A stretch of 50,742 bases of DNA from positions 1-50,742 of the forward strand of contig NZ_JAEDAH010000026.1 in the NCBI RefSeq assembly GCF_020320395.1. Reading direction: 5' to 3'. The DNA is from Thalassolituus marinus. Its GTDB lineage: Bacteria > Pseudomonadota > Gammaproteobacteria > Pseudomonadales > Oceanobacteraceae. The notes under the pieces are model-generated. The model ran no database searches and was not told where the DNA came from. It worked only from the letters and a program-made list of their open reading frames with translations. The translations under genes were made by a program, and so were the position numbers. This document shows, piece after piece, positions 18,801-26,229 of the stretch. Numbering within the stretch: the stretch's first letter is position 1; the number at the start of each line of letters is the position of its first letter.

Positions 18801-19516
18801 ACGATTACCGCGTTGAATACCTGGGCGTGATGCTGGAAAACGAAGCTCAGCCTAAGTTCACAACACAGCATATGCCTGTGCCTATGCTGCTGATCCGTGG
18901 CGCCGTTCCATTTGCGCTGCAGGTAGACTCGCTGCTGGGCTCTCGTGAGATTGTTGTAAAAACACTGGGTCCACAGTTTGCCAGTGTCGCCGGTGTGTCT
19001 GGTGGTACGATTCTGGGTGATGGTAGCGTTGTTATCATTCTCGACTTGCCAGCCCTGCTGCGTACGCAGAACTCACTGGAATATCAGCAAGCCAAGCTGC
19101 TGGATAACCAGGAAGCTGAACGTCGCCATGAGTTGGAAAACCGCCTGCCACGTATTCTGGTGGTGGATGACTCGGTTACAGTGCGTAAGGTAACCACGCG
19201 TTTGCTGGAGCGTAACGGCATGGAAGTCTTCACTGCCAAAGACGGTGTGGATGCCATGGCGACGCTGCAGGATCACAAGCCGGATCTGATGCTGCTGGAT
19301 ATCGAAATGCCGCGTATGGACGGCTTCGAGGTTGCATCGCTGGTTCGTCACGATTCCCGACTGCAGGATATTCCGATCATCATGATTACCTCGCGTACCG
19401 GTGATAAACACCGTGAGCGAGCGATGTCGATCGGTGTAAACGAATACATGGGTAAGCCATTCCAGGAAGACAAACTGCTTGGCACCATGCATAAGCTGCT
19501 GGGGATTGAGGACTGA
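12851..19516 (+). CDS. chpA: ChpA, multi-Hpt hybrid chemotaxis kinase for type IV pili
   Basis: 2221-residue CheA-type kinase, somewhat shorter than the roughly 2470-residue P. aeruginosa ChpA. The N-terminus (YIALEWVKGEIEETL, TLQMVEFYGAALLAEEME) is the FimL-like region. Four canonical Hpt boxes HTLKG(S/G) place phospho-histidines at H719, H876, H1306 and H1465. A weaker box, LLHSIEGSL (H467), and at least one Hpt-like helical unit without His (about residues 980-1090) are also visible. Very acidic, Ser/Asp/Glu-rich linkers separate the domains (about 545-690 and 1120-1280). The CheA core follows: dimerisation (LLDNLVNLAGETSIGRGRLEQ), ATPase N-box (HMVRNAVDHGIENRDQR), G-boxes (DDGRGV, GRGVGMDVV) and a CheW-like domain. 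A C-terminal receiver has phospho-acceptor D2150. The kinase feeds PilG and PilH. P. aeruginosa ChpA is described as having six Hpt plus one Ser- and one Thr-type domain, so this version appears reduced. Confidence 0.96.
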   Translation: MSQDYIALEWVKGEIEETLQQAQQALEAYVENPQDKSRLKFCLSYLHQIHGTLQMVEFYGAALLAEEMEAIAAAIGEGSIANERDGLEILMQAIIQLPHYLEHVKVGRRDLPVVLLPILNELRSARGEAFLSETALFAPQISYPARLTDQQLATFASADFGQWARKLRQMMQTATLQLLQNKQPDVAKQYLNKVFARLMKGLGNTPSGMVWLPALAFSEWLMKQNSLPKSAKQLLRQLDHSLKGVIENPAEAINELPAEELLKNLLFYVARTDVQGEAIRRAQHEFGLQQALPTEEEIRQERDALSGPDKDTVGHVLGALVEEIAAIKDRFDLLIRSDEDRIAALESLSPSLKQLADTMGMLGLGMPRRVMQEQQSTVTRLLDAGSVQDSELLDVAGALLYVEATLSGMQREGDLNAQAGETTLSDAQKAVLRETRNVLEQVKDAIVEYIAKQWAIEELEEVPSLLHSIEGSLSMIPLPRVANILAQAAAFIRGTLVDDGIKPEWAVLDILADVLSSVEYFVERYTENPRSAGDELLEKAEASLLALPGVEAAAFNDSVEDDVAEALPEANVTSFDEALGLNEAQPEVAGQTADELSVEEVPVIEVDEPSADDLLAETVSTDEELSAEEESQDIDYPDEFAISSESVEDIVAEPVAEPVAAAPVVSVDDDDDDLIDDEIIEIFLEEAEEVVETLNEFWPQFKANQDDSEAMTTVRRAFHTLKGSGRMVKAEFIGELAWSVENMFNRVLDNTIVITPQLIDLVDYVISQLPALIDDFRHQRGASIATQPLMDYAFALSAGEAVADFVAPGEDVAAVSAEPEVAVADVADDEDEDDALLEVFEGEASAHLVTVDEFVQQSRDEDYINGLTDQLQRALHTLKGSAHMAGITAIAMVASPLERFIKEIRAYQVSNNAAIVDLLADGSQMIAAALSDRELMKAESLPGADEFVERVQALEAQILSALKSDDGQRSGPNPHAIAQFLAQGMDSLLEAERLLAQWQAEQDSSVLASLENDLSEVAAGAAEAEVPHIQALAQAMNSLYQRIASEQAMPEDTLLAMCAEAHEAILTMMDCLAAGQETLAADELIDRIDQWQFVAVESENNDIIDIEDADLVSAEADVSVFDSTDDESSDGLLPDLESLSADDLTADEQVPDSFEEISVADDFSELASDVSLVSEDDVFNLIEDNFESDSVLDADVIDVDIADEITLDDTPAELLQDAVEDVSNAFASPVEDIVIDEEDNDLLIEEEQAVEPLPLPSVEDGDDDEILEIFLEEADEISESVENALEQWQQSPDNLVHVAQLQRELHTLKGGARMSELSEVADLCHELETLYENINDGRLGVQPDVFTILERAHDELSTQLDMVRQGQRPQPADATVEVIRNYLKGGAFAEVPEYVADESDEPEFEAVTPAAPIQAEALDESDREILEIFLEEAAELQEALDRALHQWEQDPTRLSEAEEAQRVLHTLKGGARLAGLSDIGDLAHDFEANILKAQQGQIAIDGGFFKSAYGTQDELISKVEAVAHALESDGMLVLGEKELTLETIEHAPVVADEEAEDVVIATESESSGSAETQTTDEPASNVVPLRPAAPAVKPEPPKVAQQQTVRKAPQELVKVSADLLDNLVNLAGETSIGRGRLEQQVTDFANTLDEMDMTLERLRDQLRRLDMETEAQVLFRQERHGPEYEDFDPLEMDRYSTMQQLSRALVESAYDLVDLKETLSHKTRDAETLLLQQSRVNTELQEGLMKTRMVPFQRLVPRLRRIVRQVSLELNKQVELRVFNADGEMDRTILERMISPLEHMVRNAVDHGIENRDQRAASGKPEVGNIDLEISRDGGDVVLTLTDDGRGVNLDAVRRKAIERGLMDADANLSDQDVMQFILQAGFSTAEAVTQISGRGVGMDVVSSEIKQMGGSVEIQSEAGVGTRFIVRLPFTVSVNRALMVRVGDDLYAVPLNNIQGIVRAPVNQLQSLYEKPQNERVFEYAGNDYRVEYLGVMLENEAQPKFTTQHMPVPMLLIRGAVPFALQVDSLLGSREIVVKTLGPQFASVAGVSGGTILGDGSVVIILDLPALLRTQNSLEYQQAKLLDNQEAERRHELENRLPRILVVDDSVTVRKVTTRLLERNGMEVFTAKDGVDAMATLQDHKPDLMLLDIEMPRMDGFEVASLVRHDSRLQDIPIIMITSRTGDKHRERAMSIGVNEYMGKPFQEDKLLGTMHKLLGIED

Positions 19517-19520
19517 CAGC

Positions 19521-20555
19521 ATGGGTCTTCCCCGGGTAGGGATTCTGGCCGATGACCGGCTGCAGCAGCATTTGCTGAAAAGCGCGCTGCTGCATTTCGG
19601 TTTTGATGTGGCGGTGGCAACGGACCCGACACGATTGCCGGATCTTGATCAGGCTTCGCTGGATCTGGATGCCTGGGTGGTCGACCTGCGTGAAGACGAC
19701 CAGGAAGATTATGAGTGGCTCGATGAGCTGCTGGTCGGCGATATTCCGGTACTGATTGGCCTTGAGAAAGCGCCGCAGAAGAATTGCCTGACGTTCCCTA
19801 AGTGGGAAAAGCGTCTGTACGGCAAACTGAAGGAGCTGCTGAAGTCTACGCCAGTGGTGGCCGAGGACGTTTCTGTACTGGATAAACTCGGCAGTAGTAA
19901 TACCCCGGTTATTCCGTTGCCTGCTGAGTTTTCCGGTCATGATTACACTGGCCGTATAGCGCAGCAGGTATGGGTGCTTGGTGCTTCACTGGGTGGCCCC
20001 GGAGCGGTCAAAGCCTTCCTTGATGCCTTGCCCGCTGGCCTGCCGGTTGCCTTTGTTTATGCGCAGCATATTGATCCTCGCTTTGAAGAGACGCTGTGCA
20101 AAACTATCGGCCGCCATGCCAGTTATGAACTGAAGAATTTCACCGCTGGCGAACCGCTACGCTGTGGAGAGGTGCTGGTGGCACCTATCAGTCATGAGTT
20201 CCGTTTCGATAATGCGGGCCAGCCGTTCTCGTTGCAGCGCGACTGGCCAGGACCTTATGGTCCGTCCATTGATCAGGTTATCCTGAATGTTGCTGCTCAC
20301 TACGAGCAGCGCGCAGGCTACATACTGTTCAGTGGTATGGGTAACGATGGTGCGGAAGCCATCGTGACTCTGACAGACAAGAATGTACCGGTATGGGCTC
20401 AGACGCCTGACAGCTGCGCCAACAGCTCCATGCCGGAGAGTGCGATTGAGACCAGTCGCGTGGATTTTATCGGTGACCCTTATCAGCTGGCTCTGCAGCT
20501 GGTGAATAGCGTCAAACACAGCTGGATACATAAGCATGAGCCAATCACTCACTAA
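19521..20555 (+). CDS. chpB: CheB-like methylesterase ChpB
   Basis: 344 residues. The C-terminal CheB methylesterase domain holds a plausible Ser-His-Asp triad: Ser in GASLGGPGAV, His in AQHIDPRFEETL, and Asp in FSGMGNDGAEAI. The N-terminal ~120 residues look receiver-like (RVGILADDRLQQHLLKSAL, WVVDLREDD) but lack a clean LVVDD / T / K set, so regulation by phosphorylation is doubtful. I chose ATG 19521, 4 bases after the chpA stop; the longer frame from 19479 would overlap chpA. It counteracts PilK methylation of PilJ. Confidence 0.92.
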   Translation: MGLPRVGILADDRLQQHLLKSALLHFGFDVAVATDPTRLPDLDQASLDLDAWVVDLREDDQEDYEWLDELLVGDIPVLIGLEKAPQKNCLTFPKWEKRLYGKLKELLKSTPVVAEDVSVLDKLGSSNTPVIPLPAEFSGHDYTGRIAQQVWVLGASLGGPGAVKAFLDALPAGLPVAFVYAQHIDPRFEETLCKTIGRHASYELKNFTAGEPLRCGEVLVAPISHEFRFDNAGQPFSLQRDWPGPYGPSIDQVILNVAAHYEQRAGYILFSGMGNDGAEAIVTLTDKNVPVWAQTPDSCANSSMPESAIETSRVDFIGDPYQLALQLVNSVKHSWIHKHEPITH

Positions 20556-21009
20556 GACGAATACGCCGGATCAGGTCGACTGTCTGCTGATTCCTCTCAA
20601 AGACCGTAACCTGTTGCTGCCGAACGTAACTGTGGCCGAAATTATTCCTTTTTCCCATCTGCTGACTACCGCCTCCAGTGTTGACTGGATTCTGGGGCGC
20701 ATTGACTGGCGTGGTACTCCGGTTCCTGTAATCTGTTATGAGATGCTCAACAGTCAGACTGCTCCGGCTCCGAATCCTAATGCCCGTTTTGCGGTAATCA
20801 ATGGCGTGGGTGCTCATGCCGATATGCCGTTCTATGCCATGCTGATTCAGGGTATCCCGCGTCTTGTGCACATCAGCGCAGATGATATTCAGGAAGTCGA
20901 AGCCATGAATCAGGGGACTTATGATCAGCAGGTTGTGTCTATGAATGGCGAGAACGCCATGATTCCTGATCTGGATCGGCTGGAACAAACCGTTCTGGGT
21001 GTTATTTGA
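20536..21009 (+). CDS. chpC: CheW-like adaptor ChpC
   Basis: 157-residue CheW-type protein (CLLIPLKDRNLLLPNVTVAEII, WILGRIDWRGTPVPVICYEML, MLIQGIPRLVHIS). It is the second CheW homologue of the pathway; in P. aeruginosa it is proposed to link additional receptors to ChpA. The ATG overlaps the end of chpB by 20 bases. It is the last gene of the conserved cluster: the chpD and chpE genes that follow in P. aeruginosa are absent and replaced by an opposing polysaccharide cluster. Confidence 0.92.
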   Translation: MSQSLTKTNTPDQVDCLLIPLKDRNLLLPNVTVAEIIPFSHLLTTASSVDWILGRIDWRGTPVPVICYEMLNSQTAPAPNPNARFAVINGVGAHADMPFYAMLIQGIPRLVHISADDIQEVEAMNQGTYDQQVVSMNGENAMIPDLDRLEQTVLGVI

Positions 21010-21180
21010 AACAAGCGGCCAAAGTGCAGTGGTGTATCTAGATAGGTAAGATTGCTTGATATGGCGACTTACTATAGATCATCTTAAGTGATAACTGGTC
21101 ATTAAAGACAGAATCTAAATACACCAACGTCTGTAGATACTTTAATGTGAATGTTAGCTAAACTCTGCCAGGGCTTGTGG
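21010..21180. other. Convergent AT-rich gap at the edge of the polysaccharide cluster
   Basis: A 171-base stretch between chpC (plus) and the last polysaccharide gene (minus). I see no intrinsic terminator, no repeat and no coding frame. Base composition changes from host-like to strongly AT-rich here, so it is a candidate junction of the acquired segment. Confidence 0.5.
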
Positions 21181-21906
21181 TTAACGATTCAAAAAATCTT
21201 CATATTCAGTAGGCGTTCCACTGAAAATTATTTCGTCAGATTTTATTAAATTAAACCGGATGTTAAGGTTGTCTCTTATTAAATAATTATAAATTGGTGC
21301 GATGTATAGCTCGCCCTTCGTTAGTCCATTCTCACCATCGTCTACCATTTTATCAAAATATTTCTTAAATATTTCTGTAGATCGGAAGAAGTAAAGGCCA
21401 TCTGAACATAAATCTGAGATCGGATTTTTCTCAGCAGTCTCTATAACGTTTCCAGGAATTTCAGGGTGTTCTTTAGCAAAAGACCAATTGTCTCCTGAGC
21501 CTTTAAACACTTCTAAATAGCCGTCAATGTTTTCTAGGAAGCTTGGGTGTGAGAAGCCGGGGCGAATGGTGTCTATATTAAAAATAGTAATAGACTCACT
21601 ACTCGGAATGTCAGCCATAGTCAGCCCAAGATAGACTGTTTCGGCTTGACCTTTAGTTTCACCTTGCAAGGTTACAATCCTATAATTTAGAATACCTAAT
21701 GCCGTGCACTCCTGATTGACAAAATTTTCTGTGTTAAATATATCGCGTATAATAAATAGAAATGATTCCGTTTTGAAATATTGGCTGAAACTTGAAACGC
21801 AGTGTGAAAATAAACTCTTACCATGAGCGTTAAGCATATATTTGGGGAGCTTATAGCCTGCGTTAAAAAAACGACTGCTCATTCCGGCCATAGGTATAAC
21901 AATCAT
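21181..21906 (-). CDS. Sugar-phosphate-type nucleotidyltransferase
   Basis: 241-residue GT-A-like nucleotidyltransferase. The N-terminal signature is complete: PMAGMSSRFFNAGYKLPKYM holds the Gly-x-Ser-x-Arg loop and the PK lysine, and FNIDT fits the metal-binding position. It should transfer a nucleotidyl group to a sugar-1-phosphate or a similar small phosphate; the substrate cannot be told from sequence. The start overlaps the upstream stop by four bases (ATGA). It is the last gene of the minus-strand cluster and very AT-rich (14 G/C in the 60 bases from 21241), unlike neighbouring chpC. Confidence 0.75.
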   Translation of the reverse strand: MIVIPMAGMSSRFFNAGYKLPKYMLNAHGKSLFSHCVSSFSQYFKTESFLFIIRDIFNTENFVNQECTALGILNYRIVTLQGETKGQAETVYLGLTMADIPSSESITIFNIDTIRPGFSHPSFLENIDGYLEVFKGSGDNWSFAKEHPEIPGNVIETAEKNPISDLCSDGLYFFRSTEIFKKYFDKMVDDGENGLTKGELYIAPIYNYLIRDNLNIRFNLIKSDEIIFSGTPTEYEDFLNR

Positions 21907-23492
21907 TTTAATAGATCCTTGTAGTAACTAAAAAGCCTTAGTGCATTAGCAGCCAATGCCAACTGTCGTCGTTGGCAGTCATTATGCAGGGGCAGCATTG
22001 ATATGAAAAGGTTAATCATTATCGGGATTATTTCACGTGCATCATAGTCTAAGCTATAATTTTTGAAAAAGTTGTCTGTTAGTTCGTCAAGTACGGTGTT
22101 TTGGGGTAGTAAAAATGTCAAATTGTTTGCATGATGGCGATTAAGAGTGTATCTCTCTGCAATGATAAAGTCATATCGACCAATAATGGAATGACATAGT
22201 TTTGCTATGTCATACCGAATATCGCCATACGGCGTAAAGTTTCTTTCATCGAGTGTTCCGCGTGGGTCGATCAGGCGAATAGATTGAACACGAAAATCAT
22301 AAAGAATGTTGCTAAAGCAGAAGTCGCCATGACTGATTGTAATATCTTTATCTGTCGCTGGTTTAATTAATTTACAACAATGAGCAGCAATCTCTGATAA
22401 GGATGGCAGTTCTTCACCATTAATGACCCATTTCTGATCAGGAGAAAAAGGGCCTGATTTTCGTAAAACATCCAGACGTTCAAAAACTTTTTCCTGGTGA
22501 AGATTCTGAATGCTTTCTTTTAATTTATCAGGTCCATTATAGTACTTTGCTGAAGATAGATATTCGTTGCATGCTTGTAGTATTCGTAGCCATACTACGC
22601 TAGGAAGCTCAGAAAATACCGCTATCTCATTCAGTGCTGACATATAGAGGTATTCGATCTCGTAAGACGCCGAATCAGATTTTTCAGTAAGAGAAAACAC
22701 ATGTGGCGTATATATTTTTAAACGCTCTGGAAGTGCTGAGAACCAAAGGTATTCTGCTTTCATTTTCCAGGCTTTATTGCTGGTCTTTTTAACTACTCGT
22801 GGTGATATGTCAAGATCATTAAACGCTCTTTGTGTTGTGATCTTGGATTTTGAGCGGAAATATGTATGTAAATGGCCAAAATCTAGCCAAGCTGGATAAT
22901 GAATGGCTCTAAGAGAGTGGATTCTTGAATAACCGTTGAGAGCGGATATAAAACCAGAATTCTGTCGTAACGACTCCAGTAATACAGACTTTGACGAAAA
23001 CTTGAAATAACCACTGACTACCATCCCAGGAGCGCGAGAATCAAACTCATCCGTAAATTCAGTTTGATCTTTTCTCTCTACTATTCCGGCCCATTTATAA
23101 TAATCATCAGTACGGGCGATTGATACTTGATCTGGGTGACTGGTATCGATATTTCCAATAAGGGTGTCACCATGAATTATGGATGTTGAACACTCCGCAC
23201 TGCCTGTCTGCTCCAGGCATTGTATCAGCGACTCTTTCAATGTCAGATCAGGTGATAAAAATAAAATTTCAATACCGTGCTCAGATAACCATCTCTCGTC
23301 ATAAGTTGGTAAGCGGTAACTATTTGGTAATGTCAGTATTTTTCTAGTCTTTTCTGATGCTAGTTTCAGTTGATGTTGATAAAGCCTTTTATTTCCTACA
23401 GGTAAAAATGCCGGTGGGATCTGACCAAACTCCGCAGCTAGTTCGGCATCTACAAATTGAGCAGATGTAATGATTAAAATGTCACTTTTCAT
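21903..23492 (-). CDS. Fusion of a nucleotidyltransferase-like domain and an APH-type kinase domain
   Basis: 529 residues. Residues 1-220 resemble a nucleotidyltransferase (PAFLPVGNKRLYQHQL, IIHGDTLIGN with GD at 108-109, WLDFGHLHTYF). The usual N-terminal Gly-x-Gly-x-Arg loop is missing, so activity of this half is doubtful. Residues 240-500 look like an aminoglycoside/choline-kinase fold: the catalytic Brenner motif ISHGDFCFSNILYD (H388, D390, N395) and a metal-binding IDPRG (D409) are both intact. A kinase plus a nucleotidyltransferase could phosphorylate and activate a small alcohol for surface decoration, in the way LicA and LicC do for choline; that comparison is inference. It overlaps the HAD gene by 11 bases and the next nucleotidyltransferase by 4. 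Confidence 0.7.
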   Translation of the reverse strand: MKSDILIITSAQFVDAELAAEFGQIPPAFLPVGNKRLYQHQLKLASEKTRKILTLPNSYRLPTYDERWLSEHGIEILFLSPDLTLKESLIQCLEQTGSAECSTSIIHGDTLIGNIDTSHPDQVSIARTDDYYKWAGIVERKDQTEFTDEFDSRAPGMVVSGYFKFSSKSVLLESLRQNSGFISALNGYSRIHSLRAIHYPAWLDFGHLHTYFRSKSKITTQRAFNDLDISPRVVKKTSNKAWKMKAEYLWFSALPERLKIYTPHVFSLTEKSDSASYEIEYLYMSALNEIAVFSELPSVVWLRILQACNEYLSSAKYYNGPDKLKESIQNLHQEKVFERLDVLRKSGPFSPDQKWVINGEELPSLSEIAAHCCKLIKPATDKDITISHGDFCFSNILYDFRVQSIRLIDPRGTLDERNFTPYGDIRYDIAKLCHSIIGRYDFIIAERYTLNRHHANNLTFLLPQNTVLDELTDNFFKNYSLDYDAREIIPIMINLFISMLPLHNDCQRRQLALAANALRLFSYYKDLLK

Positions 23493-23853
23493 TCGCTAAT
23501 AGCCGGATTATTTCTTCATAATTCATCGAACGAAATTCTGAAGGACGTATCGACTTGTCATCTATATAGAACCCTTCGTGCCCACACCAGGGCTTGCCCA
23601 CATGAATCTCATCGTAAGGTACATTGTGCTTAGCAAGCCACTCAAATATTACTGGTAAGGTATTTGCTGTAATTTTTCCAACAGAGGAGTTATAAGTACG
23701 CATGTTACGACTGGTACTTATGATGATATCAAATCCAAGGTTTTTATATTCTCGTAGCTTGTCGATCATATCAAGCCTGGGGAGAACATTGTTATAGTCT
23801 CCAGAGCCCTCAATGGTTAATGTGTTGTCAAGGTCAAATACTAGTCTTTTCAA
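23482..23853 (-). CDS. HAD-family capsule biosynthesis phosphatase (EcbF/BcbF type)
   Basis: 123 residues, small HAD phosphatase. Motif I is FDLDNTL (nucleophile D7), motif II ISTSR, motif III the Lys in VGKPWCG, and motif IV YIDDKS. Length and motifs fit the family named after the EcbF/BcbF proteins of Haemophilus and Pasteurella capsule loci. It begins with TTG: there is no ATG before motif I, and GAGGAT lies about eight bases upstream. With the following two genes it forms a phosphatase / kinase-NTase / NTase module with overlapping frames. Confidence 0.8.
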   Translation of the reverse strand: MKRLVFDLDNTLTIEGSGDYNNVLPRLDMIDKLREYKNLGFDIIISTSRNMRTYNSSVGKITANTLPVIFEWLAKHNVPYDEIHVGKPWCGHEGFYIDDKSIRPSEFRSMNYEEIIRLLANEK

Positions 23854-24004
23854 AGGGAGCTATCCTCTATTCGAGTGGTTGTTAATGGATCTCGAAAGCA
23901 TAGGGCTGCTAGTGCAGTTGGGGATTTTATACTGGCGTGGTTGGTTATGTTTCTATGCGAAGGATCTTCTATGTTGAACATGATTGATTATTAATAATAT
24001 GTTT
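23854..24004 (-). other. Non-coding gap inside the polysaccharide cluster
   Basis: A 151-base gap where all other genes of the AT-rich block overlap. On the minus strand it contains a TATAAA-like box and ends in the GAGGAT Shine-Dalgarno of the HAD gene, so the three-gene module may have its own promoter. No hairpin with a T-run was seen. Confidence 0.35.
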
Positions 24005-25027
24005 TTACTCGTTGTTTGCAATTTCCGGATATTTTTCAGTAATATATCTAGACATGCTGGAATTACGTTCGCTGCTCGCCTTGTGGCTACGGAGTGGAAT
24101 CTGATGTGCCTGCAGCCCCACAAATTCAGGACGTAAGAGGCGTAGACCAAAGTTTTCTTCTATAACCCGTAATTCTTTCTTCTGAAGATAGTTTTTGAGC
24201 ATAACTTCTGGAAAACAACGTTCTGAACCGGGTTCAGAAAGAAATTCAGTTGTGAGCCAATGGTATAAATTACAGTACTCTTTCATTGCAGAAGGTCGCC
24301 CAATTGCAAATTGATCACCATAACCACCATAACCATTATAGTTATAATCAATAATGATGTTTTTGTCGTTAATCTGGATGTCTTCACAGTCAAACTGACC
24401 AACCCAGAAATTATCATAACGCATTCGACAAATTAAATCGTATTGATCGGGCGAATGTCCACTGGATTCGATCAGATTAAAGGCTTGATTAACACCAAAC
24501 CACATAGGAAAAACATTTGGGCTTACGTATGGTATTTTAACTCCATCACCAAAGCTCTTTAGACCGTAGTTCGTTATGGCTAAACGCTCTTCTCTGGAAA
24601 AGTCAGGTGAATCGGTTTCTATGAAGAAGTAGTTTTCAAGAGGTTCAAGAATATCAGGGTTGCTTTGACCTGCCCAAAGGTGGCAAAAATAAGTTATATT
24701 ATGGCCGTAAAAGAACCGTTTTAACGACTTTGTGCAATGCTCAAGACTTCTGGGTTGGCCACTCATAACTACAGCGATGTTTAACTTTCTTTCAGGTTTT
24801 CTTACTTCGTTCTGAGTGAAGGATATTAACTTTCGAATTTGGCGTTCCGATTTATTTCGTAACGAACTTTTGAGTATGGAAGGTCCAAGTAAAGTGAGAT
24901 ACTGATCGAATTGTTCTTCAGATACTCTTTCTCTTGTTTTGAGCATTATTATTGCGAATAGTTTAGCCAGGTTGTGCCAGCGCTTTTTAGCTAGCTTACG
25001 GAATATCTTCCTTTCAGTATTCTTCAT
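24005..25027 (-). CDS. Uncharacterised glycosyltransferase-like protein
   Basis: 340 residues, cytoplasmic, with a basic N-terminal helix. A core begins near residue 85 with LNIAVVMSGQPRSLEHC, followed by YDLICRMRYDNFW and a region with acidic residues that could form a nucleotide-sugar site. This pattern occurs in poorly described proteins encoded in capsule and O-antigen loci. No standard glycosyltransferase signature is complete, so the reaction is unknown. ATG 25027 overlaps the ligase stop by 4 bases (ATGA). AT-rich like its neighbours. Confidence 0.55.
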   Translation of the reverse strand: MKNTERKIFRKLAKKRWHNLAKLFAIIMLKTRERVSEEQFDQYLTLLGPSILKSSLRNKSERQIRKLISFTQNEVRKPERKLNIAVVMSGQPRSLEHCTKSLKRFFYGHNITYFCHLWAGQSNPDILEPLENYFFIETDSPDFSREERLAITNYGLKSFGDGVKIPYVSPNVFPMWFGVNQAFNLIESSGHSPDQYDLICRMRYDNFWVGQFDCEDIQINDKNIIIDYNYNGYGGYGDQFAIGRPSAMKEYCNLYHWLTTEFLSEPGSERCFPEVMLKNYLQKKELRVIEENFGLRLLRPEFVGLQAHQIPLRSHKASSERNSSMSRYITEKYPEIANNE

Positions 25028-26229
25028 TTGGCGTTCCTTTCTAGAGCAGAGCGTTCACACGCAGTCATGAGTATCGCTTGTAATATTATGAAATAGACCA
25101 ATGTGAACTTGGTACTAAAAAAAATCTCACTGCTGCTGAATATAATGTATTGCATGCAACTGATTAAACCTGCTTTGGCATATATTGAGGTTTTGTGGTT
25201 GTAATAGCAGTGGATTATGGACGTAAGGAAGGCTGCTAATAGAATTAGACCGACTATGCCACGACTGGAAAGTACCTCCATCAGCTCATTGTGAGGATGC
25301 TCGAAGTAGAATGAGGCTTTGTGCTCTGAGTTCAATTCTTGTAACTTATTTGAAAACCCGTCTAAGCCAGTACCTATAATCGGATTTTCTTTAAAAGCTT
25401 CGTAAGATACTTCCCACATATCAATTCGTAATTGTGTTGAAGAGTCCAAAACAACGGAATCCTGCCCGAAATGAAAGGTTTTTAATACCCGGTTGCGCAG
25501 CATTTCTGATGACGAAAATAGCGCAATAAGTAACATGAATGCTACGACGGCTTCCCGTAATTTTATAAGACGGAAAAAAGTCAGGCCAATTAAAACCAAT
25601 GGTATACTTATCCAGCCGCCACGAGTCTGGGACCATAGTGATGCTGTCAGGCCCATACCCAGGCCAATTATGCCAAGTATGTATTTACCTTTAACGTTCA
25701 GCTGCTCATCTCTGGATAAGATCAGTGTTAGGACTGCACTGGTCAGGCAGACATTGCCCCAAAAAATTGGATGTGCAGAGCTAAAGCCTCGGTGATTGCT
25801 GCCATCTGACTCTTTTATGACCGGATAAAGTGCAATAAAGGTTGCAGCTAGTGCTAACCAGAATAGCCAGGTTCGATTGATAGGCCTATGCCATAAAATA
25901 TATACCGCGGCTGGAGCCAGAAGATAAAATGAAAGTGCGCGCATCATGCCTGACGAAACATCTGATATCGGATTTTGGAAATAAATCATCAGGGAATAAG
26001 TGAAAATCGCAATGGATGTAGCGATGAAATAGCGCAAGCCCAATGTAATATCAGGCGTTGATCCTTTTTTTAGGATGATTAGTAAGGGACTTAGCAGTAA
26101 CAGTATCGTAGCAAGACTTTGACTGCTGTTCTGGTTGCTATGGCTTAGTAAAAACACACTGCAAAGTACGAATAGCATGAAGCCGGTATAAATACTTTTA
26201 GTGTTCTTAATAAAAGTTAAATTGTTCAT
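25024..26229 (-). CDS. O-antigen ligase / polymerase family membrane protein
   Basis: 401 residues with about ten hydrophobic segments (for example 15-30, 40-55, 65-85, 205-235, 320-345, 360-390). The long loop before the last segments carries FYFEHPHNELMEVLSSRGIVGL, the HxHNxxLE-like hallmark of the Wzy_C / WaaL family. It may ligate glycan to lipid A core, polymerise repeat units, or (as a PglL/TfpO-type relative) modify pilin. The sequence does not decide. ATG 26229 overlaps the upstream glycosyltransferase stop by 4 bases. The AT-rich composition begins in this gene (25 G/C in the 60 bases from 25501). Confidence 0.75.
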   Translation of the reverse strand: MNNLTFIKNTKSIYTGFMLFVLCSVFLLSHSNQNSSQSLATILLLLSPLLIILKKGSTPDITLGLRYFIATSIAIFTYSLMIYFQNPISDVSSGMMRALSFYLLAPAAVYILWHRPINRTWLFWLALAATFIALYPVIKESDGSNHRGFSSAHPIFWGNVCLTSAVLTLILSRDEQLNVKGKYILGIIGLGMGLTASLWSQTRGGWISIPLVLIGLTFFRLIKLREAVVAFMLLIALFSSSEMLRNRVLKTFHFGQDSVVLDSSTQLRIDMWEVSYEAFKENPIIGTGLDGFSNKLQELNSEHKASFYFEHPHNELMEVLSSRGIVGLILLAAFLTSIIHCYYNHKTSIYAKAGLISCMQYIIFSSSEIFFSTKFTLVYFIILQAILMTACERSALERNAK

